Below are positions 38,363 through 46,621 of a stretch of 64,000 bases of DNA, one piece after another. The notes below the pieces were generated by a model. It had not been told where the DNA came from, did no database searches, and saw only the letters and a program-made list of their open reading frames with translations. Origin of the DNA: Salinisphaera orenii subsp. orenii MK-B5 (GTDB taxonomy: Bacteria; Pseudomonadota; Gammaproteobacteria; Nevskiales; Salinisphaeraceae). How positions within the stretch are numbered: position 1 is the first letter of the stretch; every line of letters begins with the position of its first letter. The stretch spans positions 124,001 through 188,000 of the forward strand of contig NZ_AYKH01000001.1 in the NCBI RefSeq assembly GCF_003788635.1, read 5' to 3'. A program made the translations under genes and the position numbers.

Positions 38363-38479
38363 GCAACCTGATATCCACATTCACCGGATTGGGTATCAGT
38401 ATTTAGGCGGTCGGGATCACACAACGATCCACCGGCCTCGCCGCAACCTGATACCCACATTCACAGCAACGGGTATCAG
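38363..38479. promoter_or_regulatory. Duplicated palindromic operator-like sites
   Basis: Two 37-bp near-identical repeats (38363-38399 and 38443-38479, 80 bases apart) lie just before the HTH gene at 38484. Each contains an inverted repeat: CTGATACCC/GGGTATCAG with a 14-base centre in the second copy, and one mismatch in the first. A third half-like CTGATAAC follows at about 38490. These look like binding sites for a dimeric regulator or the replication protein. Confidence 0.6.
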
Positions 38480-38483
38480 CACG

Positions 38484-38687
38484 ATGCAATCTGATAACAC
38501 CGGCATTCTCGCCGACTACTACACCCGCGACGAGTTGGCCGCCGAGCTTGGCCGCTGTCGCCGCACCCTTGCCCGCTGGGCATGGCTTCGCACCGGCCCG
38601 CGAATCACTCGCCTTCAAGGTCGCGTGCTCTACCACCGCGACGATGTAAAGGCATGGCTTCGTAGCCAAGCGGAGGGCGCGGCATGA
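38484..38687 (+). CDS. AlpA/MerR-type helix-turn-helix regulator
   Basis: A 67-residue DNA-binding protein of the winged-helix excisionase/AlpA type: YTRDELAAELGRCRRTLARWAWLRTGPRITRLQGRVLYHRDDVKAWL. AlpA-like proteins switch on P4-family satellites and PICIs by activating integrase or replication genes. It directly follows the duplicated operator sites and overlaps the next gene by 4 bases. Confidence 0.85.
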   Translation: MQSDNTGILADYYTRDELAAELGRCRRTLARWAWLRTGPRITRLQGRVLYHRDDVKAWLRSQAEGAA

Positions 38688-39199
38688 GCGGCGCCCAAAA
38701 AGAAAACCCCGGCGCGGCGGCAACCGCGACCGAGGCCAATAATGTCAGTACCCCTGACGGCTTCAAGCATACCGAATCGCCGATCAGCAAACTACTCCAT
38801 CGGCTCGACAAGGTGCGACAAACCGGCCGCGGGCAGCATCTCGCCCGCTGCCCTGCGCATGATGATGGCAGCCCAAGTCTGTCGGTACGGGAGAGCAGCG
38901 ACGGCACCGTGCTTATGCACTGTTTCGCGGGCTGTCCGGCCAGTGACGTGCTGGCGGCCGTGGGCATGGAGCTGGCCGAGCTGTTCCCCGATTACGGCCG
39001 GCGAGAGGCCCGCCCCAAGCGGCGCGGTGAACGGCGTATCAACCCGCTGGATACGCTGCGAGCTGTCGACCACGAGGTGCATATCGTCGCTGTTGTAGCG
39101 GCGGACATGCGAGCGCACCGGACGGTAGACGACGCCACCATGCGGCGGCTCACACTGGCGGTATCGCGCATTGGTGCGGCTCGGGGGCTGTATGAATAG
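38684..39199 (+). CDS. Zinc-ribbon primase-like protein
   Basis: A 171-residue protein with a CHC2-type zinc finger, ARCPAHDDGSPSLSVRESS ... VLMHCFAGCPASDVLAAVGM (about 55-95), as at the N-terminus of DNA primases and P4 alpha-like proteins. The catalytic TOPRIM or AEP core is absent, so it probably supplies the DNA-reading part for the primase-helicase encoded next, which it overlaps by 8 bases. Confidence 0.8.
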   Translation: MSGAQKENPGAAATATEANNVSTPDGFKHTESPISKLLHRLDKVRQTGRGQHLARCPAHDDGSPSLSVRESSDGTVLMHCFAGCPASDVLAAVGMELAELFPDYGRREARPKRRGERRINPLDTLRAVDHEVHIVAVVAADMRAHRTVDDATMRRLTLAVSRIGAARGLYE

Positions 39200-40604
39200 C
39201 AGCGTTCAGCTTGCCCGAATCAATACCGAGGCCGACAGGCAGCGCCAGGCGACCGCCAATCTCGACGCCAGCGATTTAAGTCACGATGCGCTCGCCAATC
39301 GGTTTTCTACCGAACGGCTGCGCGGTAACGGGCTATATGTCGCGCCTTGGAATCGATGGATGCTGTGGACCGGCGCGCGATGGGAGGCCGATGACCGATT
39401 GCGCCACATGACGATGGTGCGCGCGTTTTTGCGAGACGTGGCACAGGCGGCCAGCGACAAGGATGCGGATAACCTGCGATCCGACGCGATGCGGGCCGCT
39501 GTCGAGCGTATGGCGCGAAGCAACGAGGAAATCGCCGCGAGCGCGGACCAGTGGGACGCCGACCCGTGGCTGGTGGGCACGCCCGGCGGCACGGTGGATC
39601 TACGGACCGGGCAGCTGCGACCCGCACGGCGCGACGACTACATCACCAAGCTGACGGCGGTGACGCCCGCCGACACGGCGGACTGCCCGCAGTGGCGCGC
39701 GTTTCTCGCCCGCATCTTCCGGTCGCAGCCTGACATCGTGCCGTTTCTGCAGCGGGCGGCCGGCTATGCGCTGACCGGGCAGACCACCGAGCACAAACTG
39801 TTGTTCGCGTTCGGCACGGGCCGCAATGGCAAGGGCGTGTTTTTCAATACACTGGACGGGATCATTGGAGATTACTCGACTGTGGCCGCGTCGAGCACGT
39901 TTCTCGCTTCCGGCGCAGATTCGCACCCGACCGATCTGGCCAGCCTGGCGGGCGCGCGTCTTGTGACCGCCAGTGAACTACCACCCGGAAAGGCGTGGAA
40001 TGAAGCGCGAATCAAGTCACTGACTGGCGGCGATCCGATCACGGCACGGCGGATGCGGCAGGACTTCTTTACGTTCGAGCCGCAATTCACGCTGTTTATC
40101 GCGGGCAACCACATGCCGAGCTTTCGCGGCATAGACGAGGCCACCCGCGCCCGTGTGCTGATGATCCCGTTCGCCGAGACCATCCCGGCCGACGAGCGCG
40201 ACCCCGACCTGTCCGACAAGCTGCGGGCTGAATGGCCGGCGATACTGCGATGGGCGATCGATGGTGCGCTCGAATGGCAGGACGCTGGGCTGGCTCCCCC
40301 GCCCGCCGTGGATGCGGCCTCCGAGGAATACATGGACGACGAGGACGAGCTGGGGCAGTTCGTTGCCGAATGCCTGCACCCGGACGCCGAGGCGTTCGTG
40401 CTCAATCGCGAGCTATACCAGACCTTCAGGCAATGGAGCGAGGACCGCGGTATGCGATCGCCCTGGACGCAGCGGGCACTGACGCAGGCGCTTATCGAAC
40501 GCGGTTATGCGATCAAGCGGCGCAACAGCGGGCGCGGACTGGCTGGCTATCGCCTGATGCCATACGAATCAGCGCCTTACGCCAAGGCAACACGGGGATG
40601 GTGA
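39192..40604 (+). CDS. P4-type primase-helicase (D5-like, SF3)
   Basis: A 470-residue replication protein with the D5_N region (about 60-200), an SF3 helicase with Walker A FAFGTGRNGKGVFFNTL near 215-231, Walker B-like LVTASELPPGKAWNEARIKSLTGGD, and TLFIAGNHMPSFRGIDEATRAR. A C-terminal winged region follows (YQTFRQWSEDRG). It drives replication of satellites such as P4. The ATG at 39192 overlaps the previous gene; the first Met at 39171 lacks a ribosome site. Its stop lies inside the first iteron of the candidate origin. Confidence 0.9.
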   Translation: MNSSVQLARINTEADRQRQATANLDASDLSHDALANRFSTERLRGNGLYVAPWNRWMLWTGARWEADDRLRHMTMVRAFLRDVAQAASDKDADNLRSDAMRAAVERMARSNEEIAASADQWDADPWLVGTPGGTVDLRTGQLRPARRDDYITKLTAVTPADTADCPQWRAFLARIFRSQPDIVPFLQRAAGYALTGQTTEHKLLFAFGTGRNGKGVFFNTLDGIIGDYSTVAASSTFLASGADSHPTDLASLAGARLVTASELPPGKAWNEARIKSLTGGDPITARRMRQDFFTFEPQFTLFIAGNHMPSFRGIDEATRARVLMIPFAETIPADERDPDLSDKLRAEWPAILRWAIDGALEWQDAGLAPPPAVDAASEEYMDDEDELGQFVAECLHPDAEAFVLNRELYQTFRQWSEDRGMRSPWTQRALTQALIERGYAIKRRNSGRGLAGYRLMPYESAPYAKATRGW

Positions 40605-40705
40605 CGCAGGTGACGCAAGCTCCTATATCAGACGCATACGCGCGTGCGCGCGCGTGCGCATGGCGGGTTATATGGGGCAATCCGTCACCTGCGTCACTTG
40701 CGTCA
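40601..40705. other. Candidate replication origin of the satellite
   Basis: Immediately after the primase gene, TGACGCA units occur twice on the plus strand (40602-40608, 40611-40617) and twice on the minus strand (40690-40696, 40699-40705), with a degenerate fifth at 40683-40689. Between them is a 31-base strictly alternating purine-pyrimidine tract (40632-40662) followed by an AT-richer patch. Inverted iteron clusters around an easily opened segment, next to the replication gene, fit an origin (inference). Confidence 0.5.
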
Positions 40706-40786
40706 TGGTCCCAATACTCAGGTTTGGCCCTACCCGCGTTGTCGCCTGTCAAGTTTCGTTTTTATATTTAGCCGAGGCTAAGTTTC

Positions 40787-42301
40787 ATGTCTGACTCAAA
40801 AAAGGCGATCGACTTTATCCAGTCGCTGGAAATCCCCGAGGGGCCGAAGGCGGGCAAGCCGATCAAGCTGGCGAAGTTCCAGAAACAGTTCATCCGCGGC
40901 GCGCTCAAGAAATCGACAGCGGTGGCCGTGCTGTCTGTCGGGCGCGGCAACGGCAAGTCGGCACTGACGGCCGGCCTCGCGCTCGGCGAACTGCTGGGCG
41001 CCTGGGACACCCAGCCCCGGCGCGAAGTCCTGACCGCGGCGCGTACACGCGAGCAGGCCAAGATCGTGTGGCAATTCATGTTCGGGCTGGCGGCAACGCT
41101 CCCCGACGAGATACAGGATCAACTGCACTGGCGCCGCGCCCCGTACACCGAAGTCGAGTTCGACGGCGACGGCGGCGGGCATATCTGCAAATGCATCGCG
41201 GCCGATCCCAAGAACGCGCTCGGCACCGCGCCGACGCTCGCCATCATGGATGAGCGCGGACACTGGCCCAGCGACAAGGGCGACGACCTCGAGGCCGCGC
41301 TGTTGTCCGGCCTGGGCAAACGCGGCGGGCGCGCGGTCATCATCTCGACCAGCGCCAGCGACGACACACACAGCCTGTCGCAGTGGCTCGACGACCCGCC
41401 CCCCGGCACCTACGTTCAAGAGCACCGCCCGGCGCCCGGTCTGCCGGCCGACGACTTCGACAGCATCATCGAGGCCAACCCCGGCGCCAAGGCGGGCATC
41501 GGTTCCTCGCCCCAATGGCTCCAGGCACAGGCGCAACGGGCGATCGCCCGCGGCGGCTCCGCGCTGGCGTCTTTCCGGCTCTACAACCGCAACGAACGCA
41601 CGAGCGCCGAGAACCGCGACGTATTGTTGACCGTGGATGACTGGCTGGCTGCCGAGACCAGCGAGCTTCCCCCGCGCGAAGGCGGCGCCATCGTGGGCGT
41701 CGATCTGGGCGGCAGTGCCTCCATGTCCGCGGCGGCGCTCTACTGGCCGAATACCGGCCGGCTGGAAGCCGTGGGCGCCTTCCCGTCAAATCCGAGCCTC
41801 GCCGATCGCGGCCAGCGTGACGGCGTACGCGATCGCTATGTCGAGATGAAAGACCGCGATGAACTGCTGGTCATGGGCGAAAAGATCGTGCCGGCGCCGC
41901 AATTCCTGCAAGCGATCACCGACCGGCTGGATACCGCGCCCGTCACGTGCTTCGTGGCTGACCGCTACCGACAGAGCGAGTTCGAGGAAGCCTTGCAGGC
42001 CGCAGGCCTGCGCGTGCCCGTGGTCTGGCGCGGGATGGGCTTCAAGGACGGCGGCGAGGACTGCGAGCGATTCCGTAGCGCCGTATTCGACGGGCTGGTG
42101 CAGGTGCGGGCGTCCCTGCTGCTGCGATCCGCCTTTGCCGATGCCGTGACCCTGCGCGACCCGGCCAACAACATGAAGCTGGCCAAGGCGCGCTCGACGG
42201 GGCGAATTGATGCGGCGGCAGCGACGATCCTGGCGGTGGCCGAGGGACGCCGGCGCAGTGCGCGGCCGGCCTATCGTGCCCGCTCGGCGCTATGGGCGTG
42301 A
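40787..42301 (+). CDS. terL: Phage terminase large subunit
   Basis: A 504-residue DNA-packaging motor. Walker A is VGRGNGKSAL (about 51-60), Walker B TLAIMDERG (about 140), and the nuclease domain begins with VGVDLGGSAS (about 305) and ends with DAAAATILAVAEG. It is of the HK97-type terminase group. No small subunit was recognised nearby. It overlaps the HNH gene by 10 bases. Confidence 0.9.
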   Translation: MSDSKKAIDFIQSLEIPEGPKAGKPIKLAKFQKQFIRGALKKSTAVAVLSVGRGNGKSALTAGLALGELLGAWDTQPRREVLTAARTREQAKIVWQFMFGLAATLPDEIQDQLHWRRAPYTEVEFDGDGGGHICKCIAADPKNALGTAPTLAIMDERGHWPSDKGDDLEAALLSGLGKRGGRAVIISTSASDDTHSLSQWLDDPPPGTYVQEHRPAPGLPADDFDSIIEANPGAKAGIGSSPQWLQAQAQRAIARGGSALASFRLYNRNERTSAENRDVLLTVDDWLAAETSELPPREGGAIVGVDLGGSASMSAAALYWPNTGRLEAVGAFPSNPSLADRGQRDGVRDRYVEMKDRDELLVMGEKIVPAPQFLQAITDRLDTAPVTCFVADRYRQSEFEEALQAAGLRVPVVWRGMGFKDGGEDCERFRSAVFDGLVQVRASLLLRSAFADAVTLRDPANNMKLAKARSTGRIDAAAATILAVAEGRRRSARPAYRARSALWA

Positions 42302-42597
42302 GGAAATATCGCCCCAATCGCCCCAGCGAACTGGCCCAGCGCGATCGACGCTGGCCGGGCCTACGGCTGGCCGCGCTCCGGCGCGACGATTGGCGTTGTG
42401 TTCAATGCGCCAGCAAGCGCCGGCTCGAAGTGGATCACGTCGAGAGCGTGCGCAAGCGGCCCGACCTGGCGTTCGACCTGACGAACCTGCAAACGCTCTG
42501 CGCCGTATGCCACGGAAAGAAAACCCGTTTCGAGATGACCGGGCGCGAGCCGAACCCAGAGCTTGACAAATGGCGAGAACTTATAACCAACACTTGA
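42292..42597 (+). CDS. HNH endonuclease (packaging type)
   Basis: A 101-residue protein with an HNH core: CVQCASKRRLEVDHVESVRKR, then DLTNLQTLCAVCHGKKT, giving two CxxC pairs and the catalytic His. Such nucleases are encoded beside terminases in HK97-like phages and are needed for cos cleavage. The start lies inside terL (coupled). Confidence 0.88.
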   Translation: MGVRKYRPNRPSELAQRDRRWPGLRLAALRRDDWRCVQCASKRRLEVDHVESVRKRPDLAFDLTNLQTLCAVCHGKKTRFEMTGREPNPELDKWRELITNT

Positions 42598-42623
42598 ACA
42601 GTTGTTTTATTGTATGGGATACT
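42594..42623 (+). promoter_or_regulatory. Possible promoter before capsid gene
   Basis: TTGAAC (42594-42599), 18-base spacer, GATACT (42618-42623), about 32 bases before the capsid ATG at 42655, in an AT-rich patch unusual for this window. It could give extra transcription of the head genes. Confidence 0.4.
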
Positions 42624-42654
42624 GTACGGGTATACACCACTCGCGAGTATCCGT

Positions 42655-43908
42655 ATGTTGCAGTCGCAGAAGATCGCCCGCCGGCAGTCCGAGATCCGGC
42701 AGAACCTGGCCGAACTGGCCGCCAACGACGCCCCGACCGAAGAGCAGCGCAGCCAGATGGACGCGCTCGACGGTGAGTATCAGGCCAACGAATCGCGCTA
42801 TCGCGCCAGCCTGATCGCCGAGGACGACGAGCGGCGCGACGCCGACCGCGACCTAGAAACCCGCGAGGCGGGCGAATGGGACAAGCTGATCGCGCAGTAC
42901 GAGATGCGCCAGGCCGCGCTGCACCTCGACGAGGGCCGACAGTTCGACGGCGCCACCGCCGAGGTCGTGCAGGAGTTGCGACAGGCCGGCGGCTATCGCG
43001 GCGTACCCGTACCGTTCGCGGCTTTCGAGACCCGCGCCGGTGAGACCACCTCCGCGACCGTGCCCGATCCGGTTGCCACCATGCCGATGATCGACCGGCT
43101 GTTCCCGCAGAGCGTGGCCGGCGCGATGGGCGCGCAGATGGTCAACGTCACGGCCGGCGGCATCGAATATCCGGTGAGCACCTCACAGGTGACCGCGGGC
43201 TGGGCCTCGACCGAGGGCGGCGACGTGGCCGGCCCGACCGAGTTCTCGACCGTCGACCGGCCGCTGGCGCCCGACCACACGCTCGGCATTCAGATGCGGC
43301 TGACCCGCAAGGCGATGAAGCAGTCGGCGGGCATCGAGGCCGCGATCCGGCGCGACATGCAGGGCGCCATGCAGGTCGAGATCGACAAGGCGGTATTCCA
43401 GGGTAGTGGCAGCAACGGCCAGCCGGCCGGCGTCGTCGCCCAAGCCGCCGACTACGGTATCGACTCGACCGCCGTGGACGCAGCGGCCAGTTACGGCGCC
43501 TTCCGCAAGGCGGTGACCGAGTTCATGCTCGCCAACGCGGCCACCGGCCCCGGCAGCGTCCGGGCGCTGATCCGCCCGGAAATCTGGGACGCGATGGACG
43601 ACGTGATTTTCGACGCCGGCAGCGGCGTAACCGAATACGACCGCCTCGCGGCGAAGCTGGGCAGCGTCACGCAGTCGCACAACGCACTGGCCGCCCCCAG
43701 CGGCAGCACCCCGGCGAGCAAGGCGCTGTTGACCACCAACGCGGGCGGTCAGTCGCCGATCTTCGTGGCGACGTGGGGCGCGGTCGATTTGATCCGCGAT
43801 CCGTATTCCGATGCCCAGAGCGGCGGGCTGCGGCTGACCGGGCTGGTCACGATGGACGTATCCATTAGTCGCGCCGAACAACTGCGCGTGCTGTCGGGCT
43901 TGCAGTAA
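42655..43908 (+). CDS. HK97-type major capsid protein
   Basis: A 417-residue capsid protein. Residues about 1-75 form a charged coiled-coil delta domain (RRQSEIRQNLAELAAN ...) expected to be cleaved by the protease. The body shows the HK97-fold pattern with ETTSATVPDPVATMPMIDRL and QPAGVV, and a final segment DVSISRAEQLRVLSGLQ. It forms the procapsid shell. Its stop overlaps the protease start (TAATG). It is unusual in preceding the protease gene. Confidence 0.92.
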   Translation: MLQSQKIARRQSEIRQNLAELAANDAPTEEQRSQMDALDGEYQANESRYRASLIAEDDERRDADRDLETREAGEWDKLIAQYEMRQAALHLDEGRQFDGATAEVVQELRQAGGYRGVPVPFAAFETRAGETTSATVPDPVATMPMIDRLFPQSVAGAMGAQMVNVTAGGIEYPVSTSQVTAGWASTEGGDVAGPTEFSTVDRPLAPDHTLGIQMRLTRKAMKQSAGIEAAIRRDMQGAMQVEIDKAVFQGSGSNGQPAGVVAQAADYGIDSTAVDAAASYGAFRKAVTEFMLANAATGPGSVRALIRPEIWDAMDDVIFDAGSGVTEYDRLAAKLGSVTQSHNALAAPSGSTPASKALLTTNAGGQSPIFVATWGAVDLIRDPYSDAQSGGLRLTGLVTMDVSISRAEQLRVLSGLQ

Positions 43909-44453
43909 TGCTATTCGCGCCGATCAACGGCGGTCTGGAGCTACGCGCAGAGGCGGACGGCTCGCACACGATCGCGGGCCGATTCCCCTACGGTACGCTG
44001 GCCGAGCTGGGGCGCGGGCGTCGCGAGACATTCGCCCCCGGCGCCTTCACGTTGCAGGACGACGTGCATTTACTGGCCGGCCACGACTACAACCGGCCGC
44101 TGGCGTCGCGTCGGTCCGGTTCGCTGACGCTGACCGATGCCGACGATGGGCTGGCGTTCGAGGCGCGTATCAGTGCCGACGTGGCGGATACATCGCACGG
44201 CCGCGACACCCTGGCGCTGGTGCGTGCGGGCTTGTCCGTGGGCCTGTCCCCCGGCTTTCGTGTTCGCCCCAATGGTGAGCGCGTTGAGCGCCGCTCTGGC
44301 GGCCTGCTGCGCACGGTGCACGGTGCCGATCTGTTCGAGCTATCCGTTGTCACGCGGCCAGCCTACGACAGCGCGCAGGTGGAAGCCCGATCGTGGCAGC
44401 CGGAAAACCCGGCCGGTTCCCGTTCGGTTCCGGCGGCTTGGAGGTGGCGCTAA
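43908..44453 (+). CDS. Prohead protease (HK97 family)
   Basis: A 181-residue serine protease of the herpesvirus-assemblin/HK97 gp4 type: GRFPYGTLAELGRGRRETFAPGAF, the catalytic His in LLAGHDYNRPLA, the Ser in RAGLSVGLSPGF and the VHGADLFELSVVTRPAY strand. It processes the capsid delta domain. Linked by TAATG overlaps to the capsid and adaptor genes. Confidence 0.9.
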   Translation: MLFAPINGGLELRAEADGSHTIAGRFPYGTLAELGRGRRETFAPGAFTLQDDVHLLAGHDYNRPLASRRSGSLTLTDADDGLAFEARISADVADTSHGRDTLALVRAGLSVGLSPGFRVRPNGERVERRSGGLLRTVHGADLFELSVVTRPAYDSAQVEARSWQPENPAGSRSVPAAWRWR

Positions 44454-44968
44454 TGCCTGTCGAGATCGTCCGCGAAGATGAAGACCTGCCGAGCGACTAT
44501 CCGGCAGAGCCTGCCGATCTGAGCCCCGCCGCCCAAGCGATCGACGCGACGGCGGTCTGGGCGCGCATCGAACAGTGGATCATCCGGCGCTGGCCGGCGC
44601 GTGAAGTCCAGTGGATTACCGAGGGCGAAGGCTACTTCGTGCCCCGGCTCCAGCCGGCCGAGCTCACCAAGGCCGAGCAGTGGAACGGCAAGGACTGGAT
44701 CGAAGTCCAGCCCGACCCGGCGCCGATGGGTCTGTACCTGAATCACGGCACGCACCGGCTGACTTATCAGGTCGGCGAGGCCGAGCCCCCGGCGCCCGTC
44801 ATGCGTGCTTATATCCGCCTGGCGGAGTATTGGGCCGAAGTCCAGCCCGAGGGCGGCGCCACGTCGGTATCCGATGGCGATTACTCGTTCACCCGATCCG
44901 CCAATGCGGTCGCGCGCGCGTTGCAGTATTCCGGCGCGGCCGATCTGCTGCGGCGCTACCGGTCATGA
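44453..44968 (+). CDS. Head-tail adaptor-like protein
   Basis: A 171-residue acidic protein between protease and head-closure protein. The C-terminal part (VMRAYIRLAEYWAEV, then SANAVARALQYSGAADLLRRYR) resembles gp6-like connector proteins whose helices clamp the portal. The central segment (AREVQWITEGEGYFVPRLQP) is strand-rich. Assignment rests on position, size and pattern. The ATG at 44453 sits in the previous stop. Confidence 0.65.
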   Translation: MPVEIVREDEDLPSDYPAEPADLSPAAQAIDATAVWARIEQWIIRRWPAREVQWITEGEGYFVPRLQPAELTKAEQWNGKDWIEVQPDPAPMGLYLNHGTHRLTYQVGEAEPPAPVMRAYIRLAEYWAEVQPEGGATSVSDGDYSFTRSANAVARALQYSGAADLLRRYRS

Positions 44969-45288
44969 GCGCAGGCTACTTCAAGCGCACCTATCCGGTC
45001 TGGCGCAAGACCACGACCGACGGCCCCTATGGTGAGCCTGTCGAGGAATGGAACAAGATTGCCGACGCACCGGGGCGGGCCTATCCGGCGCGCATGAATG
45101 ACACGTTCGCCGCCCAGCAACAGGCCGGGATCGTGACATGGACGTTCGCCACCCCGGCGGATACCGACATACAGACCAGCGACCAAGTGCGCTTCGATGG
45201 GCGCACGCTCAACGTGCTGGCGGTATCGGTCACGTCCCGAGGCGATCGCATCGAGGCACTGGCCGAAGAACAACAGGCGGGATCATGA
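44965..45288 (+). CDS. Head closure (head-tail joining) protein
   Basis: A 107-residue beta-rich protein, MSAGYFKRTYPVWRKTTTDG, with strands VTWTFATPADTDIQTSDQVRFDGRTLNVLAVS. This is the SPP1 gp16/HK97 gp7-type head-tail joining fold. It would give the tail-less satellite a docking surface for a helper's tail. The ATG overlaps the adaptor stop by 4 bases, and its own stop overlaps the portal start. Confidence 0.75.
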   Translation: MSAGYFKRTYPVWRKTTTDGPYGEPVEEWNKIADAPGRAYPARMNDTFAAQQQAGIVTWTFATPADTDIQTSDQVRFDGRTLNVLAVSVTSRGDRIEALAEEQQAGS

Positions 45289-46355
45289 GCATTCTCGATC
45301 GTTTTCGACGCACCAAGGCCCCCGACGAAACGCGCAACTACACGTCGCAGATGATGGCGTCGCGGTTCGTGGAGATCACCGGCCAACGCGGCATCGCCGA
45401 TCTGACGGCGACGGTGCAGGGCTGTATCAGTCTGTGGGAGTCCGGCCTGTCCCTGGCCGACGTGAACGGCACGGATGCGCTGACACCGCGCGATCTGACG
45501 CTGATGGCCCGGCAACTGGGCCTGAAAGGCGAAAGCGTGTTTCTCATGGGCGACGACCGGCTGATTCCGGTCTCACAGTGGGATCTTAAGACTCGAGACG
45601 GTATCCCGACCGCCTACCGGCTGACCTTGCCCGACGTGGCCGGGGGGCGATCGTTCACGGCTCTGGCCGGCGAAGTGCTGCATATCCGCGTCGGCTCGAC
45701 CGTTGAAGCCCCGTGGCGTGGCACGGCCCCGTTGATGCGCGCCAGTCTCACCGCCGGGCTGCTGCATGCCGTCGAGTCCGCGCTTTCCGACGTATACGCC
45801 GATAGTCCGCTCGGTAGCCAAGTGGTGCCGATGCCCGAAGACCCGAATATCAGCAACGAACAACTGGCCCGGTCATTCCGAGGCCAGCGGGGCCGCGTAC
45901 TGCTGCGCGAATCCACCGCGGTCACGGCAGCCGGCGGCCCGGCCCCGACGACCGACTGGCGCCCGTCCGACCTGTCGCCCGATCTATCGCGCACCATGAG
46001 CACCGAGAGCATGGCCGCAGCCCGCCAAGCCATTCTCGGCGTCTACGGCGTCCTGCCGAGCCTGATGGATGCACAAGCCGCCGGGCCGTCTGTACGCGAA
46101 GGCCAGCGGCATCTCGCACAGTGGCAACTGCAACCGATCGCCACGCTGATCGCCCAGGAGGCCAGCGAGAAGCTGGGCACGGCCGTATCGCTGGATACCC
46201 TGCGGCCGACGCAAGCCTACGATGCCGGCGGCCGTGCGCGCACGCTCGCGGGCGTCATCGAGGGCATGGCGGCTGCGAAGGAGGCCGGCTTGTCCGATGA
46301 GCAGGTAACGGCCGCGCTCAACTTCGCGGGTATCACTGACCGGGCTTATCCCTAG
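45285..46355 (+). CDS. Portal protein (HK97 family)
   Basis: A 356-residue portal with the family pattern: QGCISLWESGLSLADVNG at the start, GVYGVLPSLMDAQAAG and a long helix near the C-terminus (LAQWQLQPIATLIAQEASEKLG). It is short for a portal (usually about 400 or more), possibly lacking part of the clip or crown. The ATG at 45285 is chosen by the 4-base overlap. It is last in the head operon, where phages usually place it first. Confidence 0.88.
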   Translation: MSILDRFRRTKAPDETRNYTSQMMASRFVEITGQRGIADLTATVQGCISLWESGLSLADVNGTDALTPRDLTLMARQLGLKGESVFLMGDDRLIPVSQWDLKTRDGIPTAYRLTLPDVAGGRSFTALAGEVLHIRVGSTVEAPWRGTAPLMRASLTAGLLHAVESALSDVYADSPLGSQVVPMPEDPNISNEQLARSFRGQRGRVLLRESTAVTAAGGPAPTTDWRPSDLSPDLSRTMSTESMAAARQAILGVYGVLPSLMDAQAAGPSVREGQRHLAQWQLQPIATLIAQEASEKLGTAVSLDTLRPTQAYDAGGRARTLAGVIEGMAAAKEAGLSDEQVTAALNFAGITDRAYP

Positions 46356-46486
46356 ACTCCCCCGAGCCAGACGGGCCGGCGCTTTCCCGGTAGGTGGCGC
46401 TGGATAATCTGGACGCGGCTTTGTCGATCTGTGCCGCGTACGGAAATCATCGACAGCCGAAGGCGTTTAAGGCGCGCACGATCGGC

Positions 46487-46517
46487 AGCCCCTACGCCAT
46501 GCGCTGGGGGCTTTTTT
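46487..46517 (+). terminator. Terminator after the satellite head operon
   Basis: AGCCCC (46487-46492) pairs with GGGGCT (46507-46512), with an inner CGC/GCG pair around CAT, followed by TTTTTT. It closes the plus-strand operon before the repeat pair. Confidence 0.7.
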
Positions 46518-46532
46518 GTGTCTACCGGTAGA

Positions 46533-46621
46533 GGTTCGCCCGTGCGCGCGGGGAGCGCAGCGAGAATAGTGGGACAACTTGTCCCACTAATCCGGTTCGC
46601 CCGTGCGCGCGGGGAGCGCAG
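46533..46621 (-). CRISPR. Possible one-spacer type I-E-like mini-array
   Basis: Two identical 28-bp repeats (46533-46560, 46594-46621) beginning GGTTCGCCCGTGCGCGCGGG, separated by 33 bases, giving a 61-bp period. On the minus strand the repeat reads ...CTCCCCGCGCGCACGGGCG then AACCG, close to the type I-E consensus, including the AACCG handle; the 46533 copy has AACCTC, like a degenerate terminal repeat. The spacer is dominated by a perfect 23-bp palindrome (46567-46589). There are no cas genes in the window. A repeat-flanked operator or recombination site is the alternative. Confidence 0.5.

Noticed and set aside
38363-38479. 37-bp repeats considered as a CRISPR
   Set aside because: Only two copies, internal dyads and location before a regulator gene fit operators; copies differ and the spacing segment is 43 bases with no other units.
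42563-42587. TTGACA ... TATAAC as a promoter before the capsid gene
   Set aside because: The spacer is only 13 bases; the TTGAAC/GATACT pair just downstream is better spaced.
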